Below, one piece after another: positions 35,601 through 45,862 of a stretch of DNA of 64,000 nucleotides (position 1 is the stretch's first letter; each line of letters starts with the position of its first letter). The DNA lies in NCBI RefSeq assembly GCF_009938205.1, contig NZ_AP019654.1, positions 1,674,001 to 1,738,000 of the forward strand, in the 5' to 3' direction. This DNA is from Vibrio panuliri (lineage in GTDB: Bacteria > Pseudomonadota > Gammaproteobacteria > Enterobacterales > Vibrionaceae). Below the pieces are notes generated by a model, which saw nothing but the letters and a program-made list of their open reading frames with translations, did not search any database and had not been told where the DNA came from. A program made the position numbers and the translations under genes.

Positions 35601-36317
35601 ATGTCAGTTGCTACTCTTAAGACTTGGTTGCAAAACCACCCTAATCCTCGCTTTCGTCAGATGTTTCAAACCTTGAAACAAGCACGCGCGCGCGGCTTAC
35701 CGACACCAAAACTATACAATCTTATTGTGTTGAATCTCTTTCAGCTAATTAGCATGTTGTGGTCGACATCAATGCGCCTATTGCTTCATACCCCGGTGTT
35801 CAAAGGGCGGTTAACAACTTATGGCAAGAACCTCTACTTATACGGCGGCATCCCTTTTGTCTCAGGGCCACTTAGTATTACCGTGGGTGACGATTGCCGC
35901 ATTTCAGGTCAAACGACATTTTCTGGACGTGCGCAAACTCATTCGCCAAGCTTGGAAATTGGTAATAATGTCGACATAGGTTGGCAAAACACTTTTGCCG
36001 TAGGTAAACGCATTGTTTTGGAAGATAACGTGCGACTGGCTGGTGGGATTTTTCTTTTCGGCTATTCAGGTCATGCAATCGATGCCGAAGCAAGAGCATT
36101 AGGTGCTGGTGATGATGAGCACGATATTGGAGACATTATCATTAAGCGCGATGTGTGGCTGGGTACCAACGTCACCGTATGCCCTAACGTCACCATTGGA
36201 CAAGGAACCATAGTGGGAACCGGCAGCGTTGTTACGCATGACTTGCCTGAATTTGTTGTCGCAGTAGGCAACCCTGCTCGCATCGTTCGTCACCTCAAGG
36301 AGCAGCCTCATGCGTGA
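35601..36317 (+). CDS. sypM: SypM, left-handed beta-helix acyltransferase
   Basis: A 238-residue acyltransferase-like protein. Hexapeptide repeats form a left-handed beta-helix (VWLGTNVTVCPNVTIGQGTI and following), ending with VAVGNPARIV, typical of sugar O-acetyltransferases. One hydrophobic segment near residues 45-60 may tether it to the membrane. It probably adds acetyl groups to the Syp sugars. The start at 35601 follows GAGG; it overlaps sypN by 8 bases. Confidence 0.9.
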   Translation: MSVATLKTWLQNHPNPRFRQMFQTLKQARARGLPTPKLYNLIVLNLFQLISMLWSTSMRLLLHTPVFKGRLTTYGKNLYLYGGIPFVSGPLSITVGDDCRISGQTTFSGRAQTHSPSLEIGNNVDIGWQNTFAVGKRIVLEDNVRLAGGIFLFGYSGHAIDAEARALGAGDDEHDIGDIIIKRDVWLGTNVTVCPNVTIGQGTIVGTGSVVTHDLPEFVVAVGNPARIVRHLKEQPHA

Positions 36318-37419
36318 TATGATCGTGTTTGGTGAAGACTTTGGCGGTCTTCCCTCTAGTACTCAACATTTAATCAAGCACCTTCCTAATATGGGAAAAA
36401 TCATTTGGGTGAACTCCATTGGTTTGCGCCAACCTCGTTTTAATAAACACGATTGCGCGCGGGTGTTCAGTAAACTCTTCCCAACCGTTGCAAACTCACA
36501 GACTAAGCAAGCCTCACCAAAGCACATTAAAGTGGTAAACCTGCGTACAATACCTGCACCAAGCAGCAAACTAAGCCGTAAGCTTGCGCGCAACATGATG
36601 CTGCAGCAACTTGAGCCGATTCTCCGTCAACACAATATTGAACGGCCGATTCTATGGGCGTCACTTCCGACCGTTGCCGACCTATGCGGTCATCTTGGTG
36701 AGCAAAGCGTCGTCTACTACTGCGGTGACGATTTTTCAGCGTTGGCTGGCGTGGATCATGATACGGTTAAGCAACATGAGCTTAAGTTAGTTGATAAAGC
36801 GAACGTAGTTTTCGCCGCAAGCAGCAAAATTGCCGACATGTTTCCACGGTGCAAAACGCTACTTCTTCCCCATGGCGTGGATGTCGAACTATTCACAACG
36901 CCAACTAAGCGCGCAGATGACCTACCCAACCGAGGAAGACCTATCGCAGGATTTTATGGCAGCTTGTCAAACTGGTTAGACTATCAACTCATCGAGACAG
37001 TCGCTCGGCAGATGATCCATTGGGATTTTGTCTTTATTGGCCCCAACGAACTCGAATACAACCCATTGCCTCAATTAGACAACGTGTTTTACCTCGGGCC
37101 AAAGCCGCATCATATGCTCGCCAGTTATAGCCAACATTGGCAAGCAAGCTTATTGCCGTTTCAATCGAATCGTCAAATCGAGGCATGTAATCCGCTCAAA
37201 CTAAGAGAATATTTAGCGGCAGGAACACCGGTGATTGCCACGCCATTTCCCGCACTCGCTCCCTATAGTCGATATATTCATATCACTGCAGATGCAGGGC
37301 AATTATGCTCAACTCTCAACAATCTGAGCCTGAAACAGCGCTTGCCAACTGGCATCGTCAGTGGGGAAAGTTGGCAGTCACGCAGTGAGTGGGTGCGACA
37401 CATCATGGAGTTGCTATGA
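36310..37419 (+). CDS. sypN: SypN, glycosyltransferase
   Basis: A 369-residue GT-B type glycosyltransferase. Recognisable parts are VVYYCGDDFSAL, LLPHGVDVELF, FYGSLSNWLDY and the donor-site stretch NPLKLREYLAAGTPVI. It is the intact sister of the orphan gene at 6605. It overlaps sypM by 8 and sypO by 4 bases. Confidence 0.9.
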   Translation: MRDMIVFGEDFGGLPSSTQHLIKHLPNMGKIIWVNSIGLRQPRFNKHDCARVFSKLFPTVANSQTKQASPKHIKVVNLRTIPAPSSKLSRKLARNMMLQQLEPILRQHNIERPILWASLPTVADLCGHLGEQSVVYYCGDDFSALAGVDHDTVKQHELKLVDKANVVFAASSKIADMFPRCKTLLLPHGVDVELFTTPTKRADDLPNRGRPIAGFYGSLSNWLDYQLIETVARQMIHWDFVFIGPNELEYNPLPQLDNVFYLGPKPHHMLASYSQHWQASLLPFQSNRQIEACNPLKLREYLAAGTPVIATPFPALAPYSRYIHITADAGQLCSTLNNLSLKQRLPTGIVSGESWQSRSEWVRHIMELL

Positions 37420-38855
37420 ACAATTTACCGTTTCGCCTGATTCAATTGTTCAATGCAGCGTGGCGACAACGCTACGTCATCGTCATCCCCGCGCTTCTGT
37501 TTCCGTTTATCGGCGTTCTGGTCGCTAAAATCGCGCCCACCGTGTACGTCTCTCATACCAGTATGCTGGTGCAAGAGACCGCCAAAATGAATCCGTTTCT
37601 GGAAGATATTGCCGTCTCAACCATGCTTAAAGAGCGCTTAAACGACCTGACTACGCTATTAAAAAGTCGCCACATCTTGCACTCAGTAGCCCAAGAGCAA
37701 AACCTAATCACGAGCGACATGTCGGCGAAAGAACAAGAGCAAGTCATTAATAAGCTTTCTCAAAGTTTGTCCGTAAGTCAGCAAGGGAAGGACTTTCTAA
37801 AAATTGAGTTAAAAGCATCGAAAGCGGAAGGCTTAGAGGCTCTTTTAAGTGCCATCAGTCGACACTTTATCGAGCAATTACTCGCGCCCGAACGATCCTC
37901 GATACGGGACTCGAGAGAGTTTCTGAATATCCATATCGCCAAACGCGAGAAAGAGCTTGAACAGGCGGAGAATGCACTGGCTGATTTTCGCAATCAGCAT
38001 CTTTCTGTTACCCCAGAAATGCAGCAACAAAGCTTGACACAATTGGCGCGTTTAAAACAAACCCTTGCAGAAAAAGAGGCCGAGCTTGCTGGCGTCGAGA
38101 AAAGCTTAGGCTCGCTTGATCAACAGTTATCCAAAACAAATCCTGTTATTGGCAAAATTGAGGATCAAATCATTGAAATACGCAGTGAGCTTACTCTGTT
38201 GCAAGCCAAATACACCGACAATCACAGCTCTGTCCAAGCCAAAAAGCGCGAATTGGGTCGCTTGGAAAGTGAGCGCAATACATTACTCGACACGGAGCAA
38301 ACTCATATTGGCAGCGACCAACTGTGGGATATTGCCAGTAGTAGCCGCTTCTCCGAACTTAACGAAATCCAACCATTATTGGTGACGCAACTACAAAGTT
38401 TACAGATGGTACGAAGTCGATACGAATCGCTGACTGAAGAAACCAAGAGCCTGCGCAATATGATCAACGACATTGAGCAGCAAGCGCAAAACTTCGGTAA
38501 CACAGCGAAAACCATGCGCCGCCTAGAGCGTGATGCCTTGCTCAAGCGCCAACTCTACGATGAGTTATTGCAGCGCTATGAGATGGCGCAACTGACAGGC
38601 TCACTGGGCGTATTTGAGCAAAACAAGCGCGTTAAGATCATTGATTTACCTTATACCCCAACCTCACCATCCAATCTGCCCACCGTGCTATTTGTGATTG
38701 CTGGTTTGTTAGGAGGCATCGGGCTAGGTGTAGGGCTCGCAATTATCTTTGAACTGAGTAACTCTTCAGTACGAACCGCCGATCAAATTACGCACATCAC
38801 AGGTTATCCAGTCATCAGTACCATTCCGAGACTTTCAAACCGATTCTCAAAATAA
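37416..38855 (+). CDS. sypO: SypO, Wzz-type chain-length determinant
   Basis: A 479-residue inner-membrane protein with a transmembrane segment near each end (about residues 22-42 and 425-450) around a long periplasmic coiled-coil region, the classic Wzz/PCP layout. The second membrane segment is followed by a short cytoplasmic tail and not by a kinase domain, so any kinase partner would be separate (SypD). The ATG at 37416 follows GGAG and overlaps the sypN stop (ATGA). It is the last gene of sypMNO. Confidence 0.9.
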   Translation: MNNLPFRLIQLFNAAWRQRYVIVIPALLFPFIGVLVAKIAPTVYVSHTSMLVQETAKMNPFLEDIAVSTMLKERLNDLTTLLKSRHILHSVAQEQNLITSDMSAKEQEQVINKLSQSLSVSQQGKDFLKIELKASKAEGLEALLSAISRHFIEQLLAPERSSIRDSREFLNIHIAKREKELEQAENALADFRNQHLSVTPEMQQQSLTQLARLKQTLAEKEAELAGVEKSLGSLDQQLSKTNPVIGKIEDQIIEIRSELTLLQAKYTDNHSSVQAKKRELGRLESERNTLLDTEQTHIGSDQLWDIASSSRFSELNEIQPLLVTQLQSLQMVRSRYESLTEETKSLRNMINDIEQQAQNFGNTAKTMRRLERDALLKRQLYDELLQRYEMAQLTGSLGVFEQNKRVKIIDLPYTPTSPSNLPTVLFVIAGLLGGIGLGVGLAIIFELSNSSVRTADQITHITGYPVISTIPRLSNRFSK

Positions 38856-38858
38856 AAA
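38844..38858 (+). promoter_or_regulatory. SypG enhancer box of the sypP operon
   Basis: TTCTCAAAATAAAAA overlaps the sypO stop codon. The left half is exact. It lies 68 bp before the -24 GG. Confidence 0.68.
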
Positions 38859-38917
38859 AACGGCTCCAACCAGACTTACTAAAGACATAAATAACTGAAT
38901 AGTATAGAAATAATTTT

Positions 38918-38933
38918 GGGCACGCTTTCTGCA
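38918..38933 (+). promoter_or_regulatory. Sigma-54 promoter of the sypP operon
   Basis: GGGCACGCTTTCTGCA shows GG-N10-GC spacing with one mismatch in each half. It lies 33 bp before the sypP start. Confidence 0.78.
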
Positions 38934-38965
38934 ATCTAGCTATTACGGAATACAGGAGAGCGAAT

Positions 38966-40108
38966 ATGCAGCCAGTCAACCAATCATCTCAAGGTGGCAT
39001 AAACAAACCACAATCTGCCCAGCAGGCTCCAAGACGTCTGACTGTGCATGTTGTTCAGCATCTAAAGCCCGGCGGTATCGAAGCGTTGGTGTTAGAAATG
39101 TTGCGCCGCTCGACACCACGAGACCGCTCAATTGTGATAAGCCTTGAGGGTGACAGAGCAAGTGCCATTAAGGCGTGGAGCAAACTTGCTCCGTTTTCGA
39201 GACAGCTGTTATTTCTTGATAAGCCCTCAGGTGTTTCGCCTAGTACCGTGCCTAAACTTTGTCGCCTGTTCAAAGTACTGCAACCAGACGTAGTCCATAC
39301 CCACCATATTGGACCATTACTCTACGCAGGGTGTGCAGCAAGACTGTCGGATGTGGCTTGCGTCATTCATACCGAGCATGACGGCTGGCATTTCGACAAT
39401 CGAAAACGCGCTCGTTTACAGAGTCTTGCGTTAAACGTGGTCAAACCGCGATTGGTCGCTGACGCTCAGTTTGTCGCCAAACAGCTCTCAAAGCGATTTG
39501 AGTATACCGACCTTTCGGTCATCAAAAACGGTGTGGATTGCGAACGGTTCAAGCCAGCATCACAAGCTCTCGCTAGACAACGGTTAGGTTTACCTTTGAA
39601 TCAAATCTTAGTGGGTTGTGCGGGACGATTAGAATTTGTAAAAGGACACGATGTACTTATCCATGCACTTGCTAAGCTTGATCCTCAGATTCACCTTGCG
39701 ATTGCCGGCATCGGAAGTCAATTGGATAATTTACAAGAACTTGCACAATCCTTAGGTGTCGCAGATCGCATTCACTGGCTGGGATTGGTTGATGATATGC
39801 CGCGCTTTTATCAATCACTTGATCTGTTCTGCCTGCCTTCTCGCAATGAGGGCTTGCCACTTTCAACACTTGAAGCTCAGGCATGTGGAATCACAAGTAT
39901 CGCGACACACGTTGGTGCGGTAAGTGAAACCTTATGCCCTAGCTCCAGCATTTTGGTTGCAAAAGAGAACCCACAAGCCTTGGCTCAAGCGATTGACACC
40001 GTACAGAAACGTCAAACTCCCGCGAGTCCGCGAGACTTCGTCAGTCGCAACAACGATCTTAAGCAAATGATGGACACCTATAAGCAACTTGCCATGGAGA
40101 GCATTTAA
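38966..40108 (+). CDS. sypP: SypP, GT4-type glycosyltransferase
   Basis: A 380-residue glycosyltransferase with a polar, Gln-rich first 25 residues. The acceptor loop reads HLKPGGIEALVLEML and the donor site PSRNEGLPLSTLEAQACG with the E-x7-E pair; VGCAGRLEFVKGHDVLIHAL is the linker typical of GT4 (quoted here as GRLEFVKGHDVLIHAL). It starts the last syp operon, sypPQR, after a GGAGAG ribosome site. Confidence 0.92.
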   Translation: MQPVNQSSQGGINKPQSAQQAPRRLTVHVVQHLKPGGIEALVLEMLRRSTPRDRSIVISLEGDRASAIKAWSKLAPFSRQLLFLDKPSGVSPSTVPKLCRLFKVLQPDVVHTHHIGPLLYAGCAARLSDVACVIHTEHDGWHFDNRKRARLQSLALNVVKPRLVADAQFVAKQLSKRFEYTDLSVIKNGVDCERFKPASQALARQRLGLPLNQILVGCAGRLEFVKGHDVLIHALAKLDPQIHLAIAGIGSQLDNLQELAQSLGVADRIHWLGLVDDMPRFYQSLDLFCLPSRNEGLPLSTLEAQACGITSIATHVGAVSETLCPSSSILVAKENPQALAQAIDTVQKRQTPASPRDFVSRNNDLKQMMDTYKQLAMESI

Positions 40109-40109
40109 T

Positions 40110-41273
40110 ATGATAGAGCTAATTCTTGGATCACTGTTTGTTATCTCCGCATCGCTAGTTGTCTATCACCACATTGGCTATCCGTTATTACTTAAAATAG
40201 TCGTTAAAAAGAAGCGCGTACGTGTCTCGTCGGAATCAACGCGACACTATCGCAACAGTCAAGCGGATCGCTATCGACCCTCGATGACCATTCTTGTACC
40301 TGCTTACAATGAGCAAGCGTGGATTGCGCAGAAAATACGCAACTTAGCTTGTATTGACTACCCCCGAGATCGATATAAAGTGGTGATTGTTTGTGATGGT
40401 TGCACCGACCACACTGTCGATATCGCAGAAGCGACCATACAAGAGGCTTTTTGCAGTGAAACGCATTTTGAGATCATTAGCTTTGCAGAGAACCAAGGAA
40501 AGGTCGCTATCATCAACCAGATGATGCAACAGATAGAGAGTGACATTACTGCCTTGAGCGATGTTTCAGCGTTAATCTCAGTCGATGCGCTTTTGTTGGC
40601 CGAGCAGCACTTTGCTCGCCAAGAAATTGGAGTCGTAAACAGTCGCTATCAAATACTTCAAAGCGACAACGAAGGTGAAGTGAAATATTGGCACTATCAA
40701 GAGATGATGCAACGAGGAGAAGCGAGCCTTGGTGCTAACATTGGCGCTCATGGCGCGCTCTACTTCTTCCGCACTCACTTATTTACCCCTCTTAAACCAG
40801 ACGTAATCAATGATGATTTTGTCATTCCAATGGCGATCGTTCGGGCAGGCTACCGCGCAATATATGAACCCAATGTTGTCGCCATCGAACTTGAATCAAC
40901 CAATGTAACCAATGACTTTAAACGTAGAGTTCGCATTTCTGCAGGCAATATGCAGCAAATCATTATGTTATCCGACCTACTCTCTCCTCGTTACAAAGCA
41001 GTCGCGTTCGCCTTTGGTTCGGGTAAGACACTGCGCCTTTTGACCCCCTATTTTTTGATTACCTGCTTTATTACTTCCCTGTTGCTCAGTACACACCCGC
41101 TGTTTCTTGCCATTTTATTGCTGCAGATAGGCTTTTACACCATAGCTTCATTGGGGTTACTGCTACCTTCTGTGTTTACCAACCGCTATTTAAAATGTGT
41201 GAGTTACTTTGTTGCCGGTCACAGTGCAAATCTCTGTGGTGGTATTCGATATATATGCCGTCGTCACGCGTAA
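40110..41273 (+). CDS. sypQ: SypQ, GT2-type membrane glycosyltransferase
   Basis: A 387-residue family 2 glycosyltransferase. One N-terminal membrane segment precedes the GT-A domain (VPAYNEQAWI, VVIVCDGCTDHT, NQGKVAIINQ, LSDVSALIS, INDDFVIPM), which keeps the acidic residues expected for UDP-sugar binding; hydrophobic segments follow at the C-terminus. RVRISAGNMQQI stands where processive synthases have QxxRW. I start at the ATG at 40110, one base after the sypP stop, with GGAGA upstream. Confidence 0.88.
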   Translation: MIELILGSLFVISASLVVYHHIGYPLLLKIVVKKKRVRVSSESTRHYRNSQADRYRPSMTILVPAYNEQAWIAQKIRNLACIDYPRDRYKVVIVCDGCTDHTVDIAEATIQEAFCSETHFEIISFAENQGKVAIINQMMQQIESDITALSDVSALISVDALLLAEQHFARQEIGVVNSRYQILQSDNEGEVKYWHYQEMMQRGEASLGANIGAHGALYFFRTHLFTPLKPDVINDDFVIPMAIVRAGYRAIYEPNVVAIELESTNVTNDFKRRVRISAGNMQQIIMLSDLLSPRYKAVAFAFGSGKTLRLLTPYFLITCFITSLLLSTHPLFLAILLLQIGFYTIASLGLLLPSVFTNRYLKCVSYFVAGHSANLCGGIRYICRRHA

Positions 41274-41301
41274 CGTTAGAAAAGAGTATAAGGAGATCAT
41301 C

Positions 41302-41940
41302 ATGCCACACATCATTTCTAACTACCCTATCTGGTTCGCCAAAAGAGTTTTTGACCTATTTGGCGCATCACTCGCGATGGTGCTTTTTTTGCCATTGTTT
41401 CCAATCATCGCACTAGCCATCAAAACAAGTTCAAAAGGTCCGATTTTCTATCGACAGCAGCGGGTCGGTAAATCTACGCCACAACATATGGAGTTTTTCG
41501 ACATAATTAAGTTTCGCACCATGTACCAAGATGCAGAAAGTTATTCAGGCGCAGTATGGGCGACCAAAAATGACCCACGCATTACGCCTGTTGGACGTTT
41601 TCTGCGCAAGACGCGTTTGGATGAAATACCACAACTATTTAATGTGATCAGAGGTGAAATGTCGCTAATTGGTCCTCGTCCTGAACGCCCGTCATTCTAT
41701 AACAAGCTGGAACATGAAATCCCTTACTTTGCTGATAGAACCTACGGCGTAATGCCTGGAATTACAGGACTTGCCCAAGTCAATCAAGGTTATGACACCT
41801 GCATTGATGATGTCCGTACCAAGGTGGGATATGACCACAGCTACGCATTATCCCTGCGTTCGACCAAATCTTGGCTCATGATGGATATGAACATCATCGC
41901 CCAAACTTTGGTCGTTATGTTTAACGGCCGTGGTCAGTGA
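41302..41940 (+). CDS. sypR: SypR, undecaprenyl-phosphate sugar-phosphate transferase
   Basis: A 212-residue priming enzyme of the bacterial sugar transferase family, which moves a sugar phosphate from its nucleotide onto the lipid carrier to begin each repeat unit. One N-terminal membrane hairpin ([17 protein letters not shown]), then the family motifs [29 protein letters not shown] and [10 protein letters not shown], and GITGLAQVN. At this length it has only the catalytic part and no extra N-terminal domains. The start follows AAGGAG. Last gene of the syp locus. Confidence 0.94.
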   Translation: MPHIISNYPIWFAKRVFDLFGASLAMVLFLPLFPIIALAIKTSSKGPIFYRQQRVGKSTPQHMEFFDIIKFRTMYQDAESYSGAVWATKNDPRITPVGRFLRKTRLDEIPQLFNVIRGEMSLIGPRPERPSFYNKLEHEIPYFADRTYGVMPGITGLAQVNQGYDTCIDDVRTKVGYDHSYALSLRSTKSWLMMDMNIIAQTLVVMFNGRGQ

Positions 41941-41960
41941 ATTTGTGGTGCACTGGTGGT

Positions 41961-42422
41961 TTAAATCCAGCGTCTAACTTGGCGCTTATACTCAAGATAT
42001 TGATCACCAAAGAGGTGCTCTAGGGCCCGTTCCTCAGGCAGGATTTGAAAACGGTTCATATAGAGCACAAACCCGATTGGTAACATCACTGAAATGACGT
42101 TTTGTTGCCAGTAACCGATACCAAATAGCAGGATCAGTAACGCCAGATACATCGGATTGCGCGTGTAAGCAAAAACCCCGGTGTTCACAACGGTTGATGC
42201 CTTATCAACCGCCACTGGGTTAACCGTCGTTTTGGCCTTACGAAACTCATAAACACCCGCAACGCCTATAAAGCCAGATAAACAAATCGAGAGTGACAAC
42301 ACCCACCAAGGATAAGGTAGGGTTGCCGAAAAACTCATTAAGGATTGATCAATTCTCACCATCACAACGATAAATATAATAAACAGTGCGACAGGCGGAA
42401 TTTTTCGTTCCAACATAACCAT
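41961..42422 (-). CDS. Isoprenylcysteine-methyltransferase-like membrane protein
   Basis: A 153-residue protein with four hydrophobic segments and the C-terminal signature NTGVFAYTRNPMYLALL ... EERALEHLFG, found in the ICMT / phospholipid methyltransferase-like family that uses S-adenosylmethionine at the membrane. The substrate in bacteria is generally unknown. Its ATG overlaps the ydiJ stop (TAATG), so it is translated with ydiJ. A second Met two codons later is also possible. Confidence 0.85.
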   Translation of the reverse strand: MVMLERKIPPVALFIIFIVVMVRIDQSLMSFSATLPYPWWVLSLSICLSGFIGVAGVYEFRKAKTTVNPVAVDKASTVVNTGVFAYTRNPMYLALLILLFGIGYWQQNVISVMLPIGFVLYMNRFQILPEERALEHLFGDQYLEYKRQVRRWI

Positions 42423-45400
42423 TACACGACCTCTAGCAGCGCTTGCAGCGGGTGCTTAATCTTAAGATGCTCCAAGCGTTTCACTTGGCTGCGGCATGAG
42501 TATCCTGTCACTAAGCAACGGTCGGACGGTAACTTTTCCAAGCGTGGTTTCCAACTTAGCGCGTAGATGTCCTTCGACATTTCGAGCTTATCCACTTCGT
42601 GACCAAATGTTCCAGCCATACCACAACAACCAACTGGAACCGCATTAAGCTTAGCGCCAAAGTGGCTAAAGATCTCACCCCACTCCTTTTCAGCATTCGG
42701 CAGTTTGGTTTTCTCTGTACAGTGCGCCAACAAGTACCAAGCATCTCCCTGCACTTCGGCACGTTCAAATTCACCCAGCCTTGGTAGCAACCATTCATGG
42801 ACGGTAAGAACATCAAACTCGCCACGTTTATCACCTAGAATTTCGTTGTATTCATCGCGATAACACAGTACTAAGGCAGGATCTACGCCCACCATCGGAA
42901 TCGATAAGTCTGCCACTTGCTCTAAGAACATCGCGGTATTCTTTGCACTTTTAGCAAATTGCGCCAAAAACCCTTTGATGTGCTGTGCCTTGCCATTTGG
43001 CTTAAACGGCAACAGGACTGGTGTTTTGCCTAACTTAGTCACTAACTTGACGAAGTCATCCACCACATCAGCATCGTAATAAGACGTAAATGGGTCTTGA
43101 ACAATAAGCACATGCTGAGCTTTTTCCTCACTCGACATTGCCGCCAGCGCTTGCATGTCAAATGGCTTGAGTTGTTTAACACGTTTAGCAAGTGTCGGTA
43201 CAGACAGAAGCGGAGCATCGACATAGCCCACCGTAGCGGCGGTGATGCTTTGAACCCACTTTTGCTTGAGTACTCCATTCACCAAGGTTGGCGCTTTCGC
43301 CATTAATGGCAACATGGTTTCGATGTTGGCAACCAGATAGTCTTTCGCCGGACGTTGATATCGGCTGTAGTAGATATTTAAGAAACGCGCTCTAAAGCTT
43401 GGTACGTCGACTTTAATTGGGCACTGGCTTGCACACGCTTTACACGCTAGACAACCATTCATCGCTTCATACACTTCATGCGAAAAATCGTACTCGTGGC
43501 GTTTGTTAAAGCTATTACGCACGCGATCCAGCATTGCTTTGACTGACGCGGTTTTCATGGATTGCTGTTCAAGATCCAGAATATCGATGCCTTGCTCTGT
43601 CAGTTGACGTAGCCACTCTCGCACCAAACCCGCTCGTCCTTTTGGCGAGTGGCGTCTGTCTGCGGTCACTTTCATCGACGGACACATTGGCGACGCCGTA
43701 TCATAGTTAAAGCATAAACCGTTGCCGTTACACTCCATGGCTTGCTTAAAGCTATCACGAACCTCAACGTTTATTTGTCGGTCGTAAAAACCACGTTTCG
43801 TGTCTGTCACTTTAACCAGTTCATCTGCACTATCTAACGGCGTACAAATCTTACCTGGGTTCATCTTGTTGTGCGGGTCAAACGCAGACTTCACACGGCG
43901 TAACTCAGTAAATAACTCGTCACCAAAGAACTCCGGACCATATTCAGAACGGAACCCCTTGCCGTGTTCACCCCACATCAAACCGCCATATTTTGCCACC
44001 AGCTTAACCACTTCGTCCGAAAGTTCATGCATCAAGCGCTCTTGGTGAGGGTCGCACAGGTCAAGGGCTGGTCGAACGTGCAAAACGCCAGCATCAACGT
44101 GACCAAACATGCCATATTGCAACGTTTTTGCATCGAGCAATTGACGAAAATCAGCGATAAAGTCAGCCAAATTTTCAGGTGGCACGCAGGTATCTTCCGC
44201 AAACGCGACCGGTTTAGCTCGCCCTTTGGCTGCACCTAAGAGTCCCACCGCCTTCTTACGCATGTTGTAAATTTTGCCGATGCTGGCGACATCGTTACAC
44301 ACCTGATAACCAATAATCCCCGCTTCTTCACTGGCTAGCATTTGCTCTAAACGCTCCGTGAGTGCGGCAACTTGCTGCGCCACTTCATCACTGTTTTGAC
44401 CAGCGAACTCAACCATATTGATGCCCAGCATTTCTTTGCCTGGAACATCCATTAGCAGATCACTCACTGTGTGCCAAACAATGTCTTCTTTCGCCAAGTT
44501 GAGCACTTTTGAGTCGACAGTTTCCACGGACAACGCCTGAGCCTCGACCATAAACGGTGCATTACGCAGCGCCGAGTCAAAACTGTTGTATTTAACATTG
44601 ACCAATGTGCGAGCCTGAGGGATTTTGGTTAGATTCAGTTTCGCTTCTGTAATAAACGCCAAAGAACCTTCCGCGCCACAGAGCACTCGCGTTAAGTCAA
44701 AGCTTTCATCATTCTCATCAATGGCATTTTTTAAGTCATAACCGGTTAAAAAACGGTTCAAAGGCGGAAACTTAGCTAAGATCTGCTCGCGCTTATCACG
44801 ACACACCTTTTCGGTTGTAGTAAGTGCGTTGTAGGCATACGTCCCCTCTTCTGGGGCACCTTTAGAGAGGTCAGATTCAAGTACTGAACCATCCGCAAAC
44901 ACCGCTTGAAGTGACAGCACATGATCCGATGTTTTGCCATATTTGAGTGACCCTTGTCCTGAGGCGTCGGTATTGATCATCCCCCCAAGCGTCGCACGGT
45001 TACTCGTCGATAGATCAGGTGAGAAGAAATAACCATAAGGACGCACCGCATCATTAAGTTGATCTTTAATCACACCAGTCTGTACGCGCACCCATCCTTC
45101 ATGCTCATTGATTTCAAGCACTTGATTCATGTAACGAGAAAGATCGACCACCACACCTTGAGTCAGTGATTGACCGTTGGTACCCGTACCACCACCACGT
45201 GGGGAAAACTTGACTCTTTCATACACAGGCTTAACCGATACTTTACCGATTAGCGCAACGTCTTGTGTGGTGCGGGGGTGAATAACGGCTTGCGGTAGTT
45301 GCTGATAGACGCTGTTGTCTGTAGCAACGGCGAGTCTACTTGAGTACTGAGTTTCGATATCGCCGCTAAAGCCCGCTTTTTTAAGCTCGTCTAAAAAGCT

Positions 45401-45448
45401 CAGCACTACGTGATCAATATCTTGATGAGAATGAAGTCTTGGTAACAT
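42422..45448 (-). CDS. ydiJ: D-2-hydroxyglutarate dehydrogenase, YdiJ type
   Basis: A 1008-residue FAD/Fe-S enzyme, near the length of E. coli YdiJ. The PCMH-type FAD domain (about 1-270) holds SPRGGGTGTNGQSL; an FAD-oxidase C-terminal domain follows (DTCVPPENL, MFGHVDAGVLHVRP, WGEHGKGFRS). Iron-sulphur ligands lie in CNGNGLCFNYDTASPMCP and CLACKACASQCPIKVDVP, and a GCCGMAGTFGHE cysteine-rich motif ends it. It oxidises D-2-hydroxyglutarate, which arises as a by-product of serine synthesis. Upstream gap 45449-45862 has no recognisable element. Confidence 0.93.
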   Translation of the reverse strand: MLPRLHSHQDIDHVVLSFLDELKKAGFSGDIETQYSSRLAVATDNSVYQQLPQAVIHPRTTQDVALIGKVSVKPVYERVKFSPRGGGTGTNGQSLTQGVVVDLSRYMNQVLEINEHEGWVRVQTGVIKDQLNDAVRPYGYFFSPDLSTSNRATLGGMINTDASGQGSLKYGKTSDHVLSLQAVFADGSVLESDLSKGAPEEGTYAYNALTTTEKVCRDKREQILAKFPPLNRFLTGYDLKNAIDENDESFDLTRVLCGAEGSLAFITEAKLNLTKIPQARTLVNVKYNSFDSALRNAPFMVEAQALSVETVDSKVLNLAKEDIVWHTVSDLLMDVPGKEMLGINMVEFAGQNSDEVAQQVAALTERLEQMLASEEAGIIGYQVCNDVASIGKIYNMRKKAVGLLGAAKGRAKPVAFAEDTCVPPENLADFIADFRQLLDAKTLQYGMFGHVDAGVLHVRPALDLCDPHQERLMHELSDEVVKLVAKYGGLMWGEHGKGFRSEYGPEFFGDELFTELRRVKSAFDPHNKMNPGKICTPLDSADELVKVTDTKRGFYDRQINVEVRDSFKQAMECNGNGLCFNYDTASPMCPSMKVTADRRHSPKGRAGLVREWLRQLTEQGIDILDLEQQSMKTASVKAMLDRVRNSFNKRHEYDFSHEVYEAMNGCLACKACASQCPIKVDVPSFRARFLNIYYSRYQRPAKDYLVANIETMLPLMAKAPTLVNGVLKQKWVQSITAATVGYVDAPLLSVPTLAKRVKQLKPFDMQALAAMSSEEKAQHVLIVQDPFTSYYDADVVDDFVKLVTKLGKTPVLLPFKPNGKAQHIKGFLAQFAKSAKNTAMFLEQVADLSIPMVGVDPALVLCYRDEYNEILGDKRGEFDVLTVHEWLLPRLGEFERAEVQGDAWYLLAHCTEKTKLPNAEKEWGEIFSHFGAKLNAVPVGCCGMAGTFGHEVDKLEMSKDIYALSWKPRLEKLPSDRCLVTGYSCRSQVKRLEHLKIKHPLQALLEVV

Positions 45449-45862
45449 TGCGTCCTGCCCCTAAAGCACTGATCCGGTCAGTATTGGGTTTCTTTATTAC
45501 CATCCATTCGTTATCGCCTCCATGAAGATGATTGCGCTCGCAAAGTCCTTGCGTATGCCTTAATTGCAGGTTTACTTGCCACAGATAATTCGCTTAACTG
45601 TAGGTTCATCACCACTGAGCAATGAATGCGATGGTTACTATTCTTTTGATTTTCGTCACTTTACAACATTTAAAAGCGTGATCAAAACAGAATTACAGTG
45701 CCAAAATAGATTTTATGGTGAATACTTGTCCTGAACTTTTATCACTCCGTAAATAAAAGATTACTCTACCAACCGCAGTGGCCTTTTTTGTGAAAGCTGC
45801 CCCAAAAATTAGGCTTAAGCATTGCGTTTGGACTTATCCACAGCAGCGTTAGAACCGAGCAA
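45449..45862. other. Divergent gap between ydiJ and the DUF3334 gene
   Basis: This AT-rich 414-bp gap must carry promoters for both genes. I see no open frame with a ribosome site, no tRNA and no strong hairpin. Confidence 0.4.
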
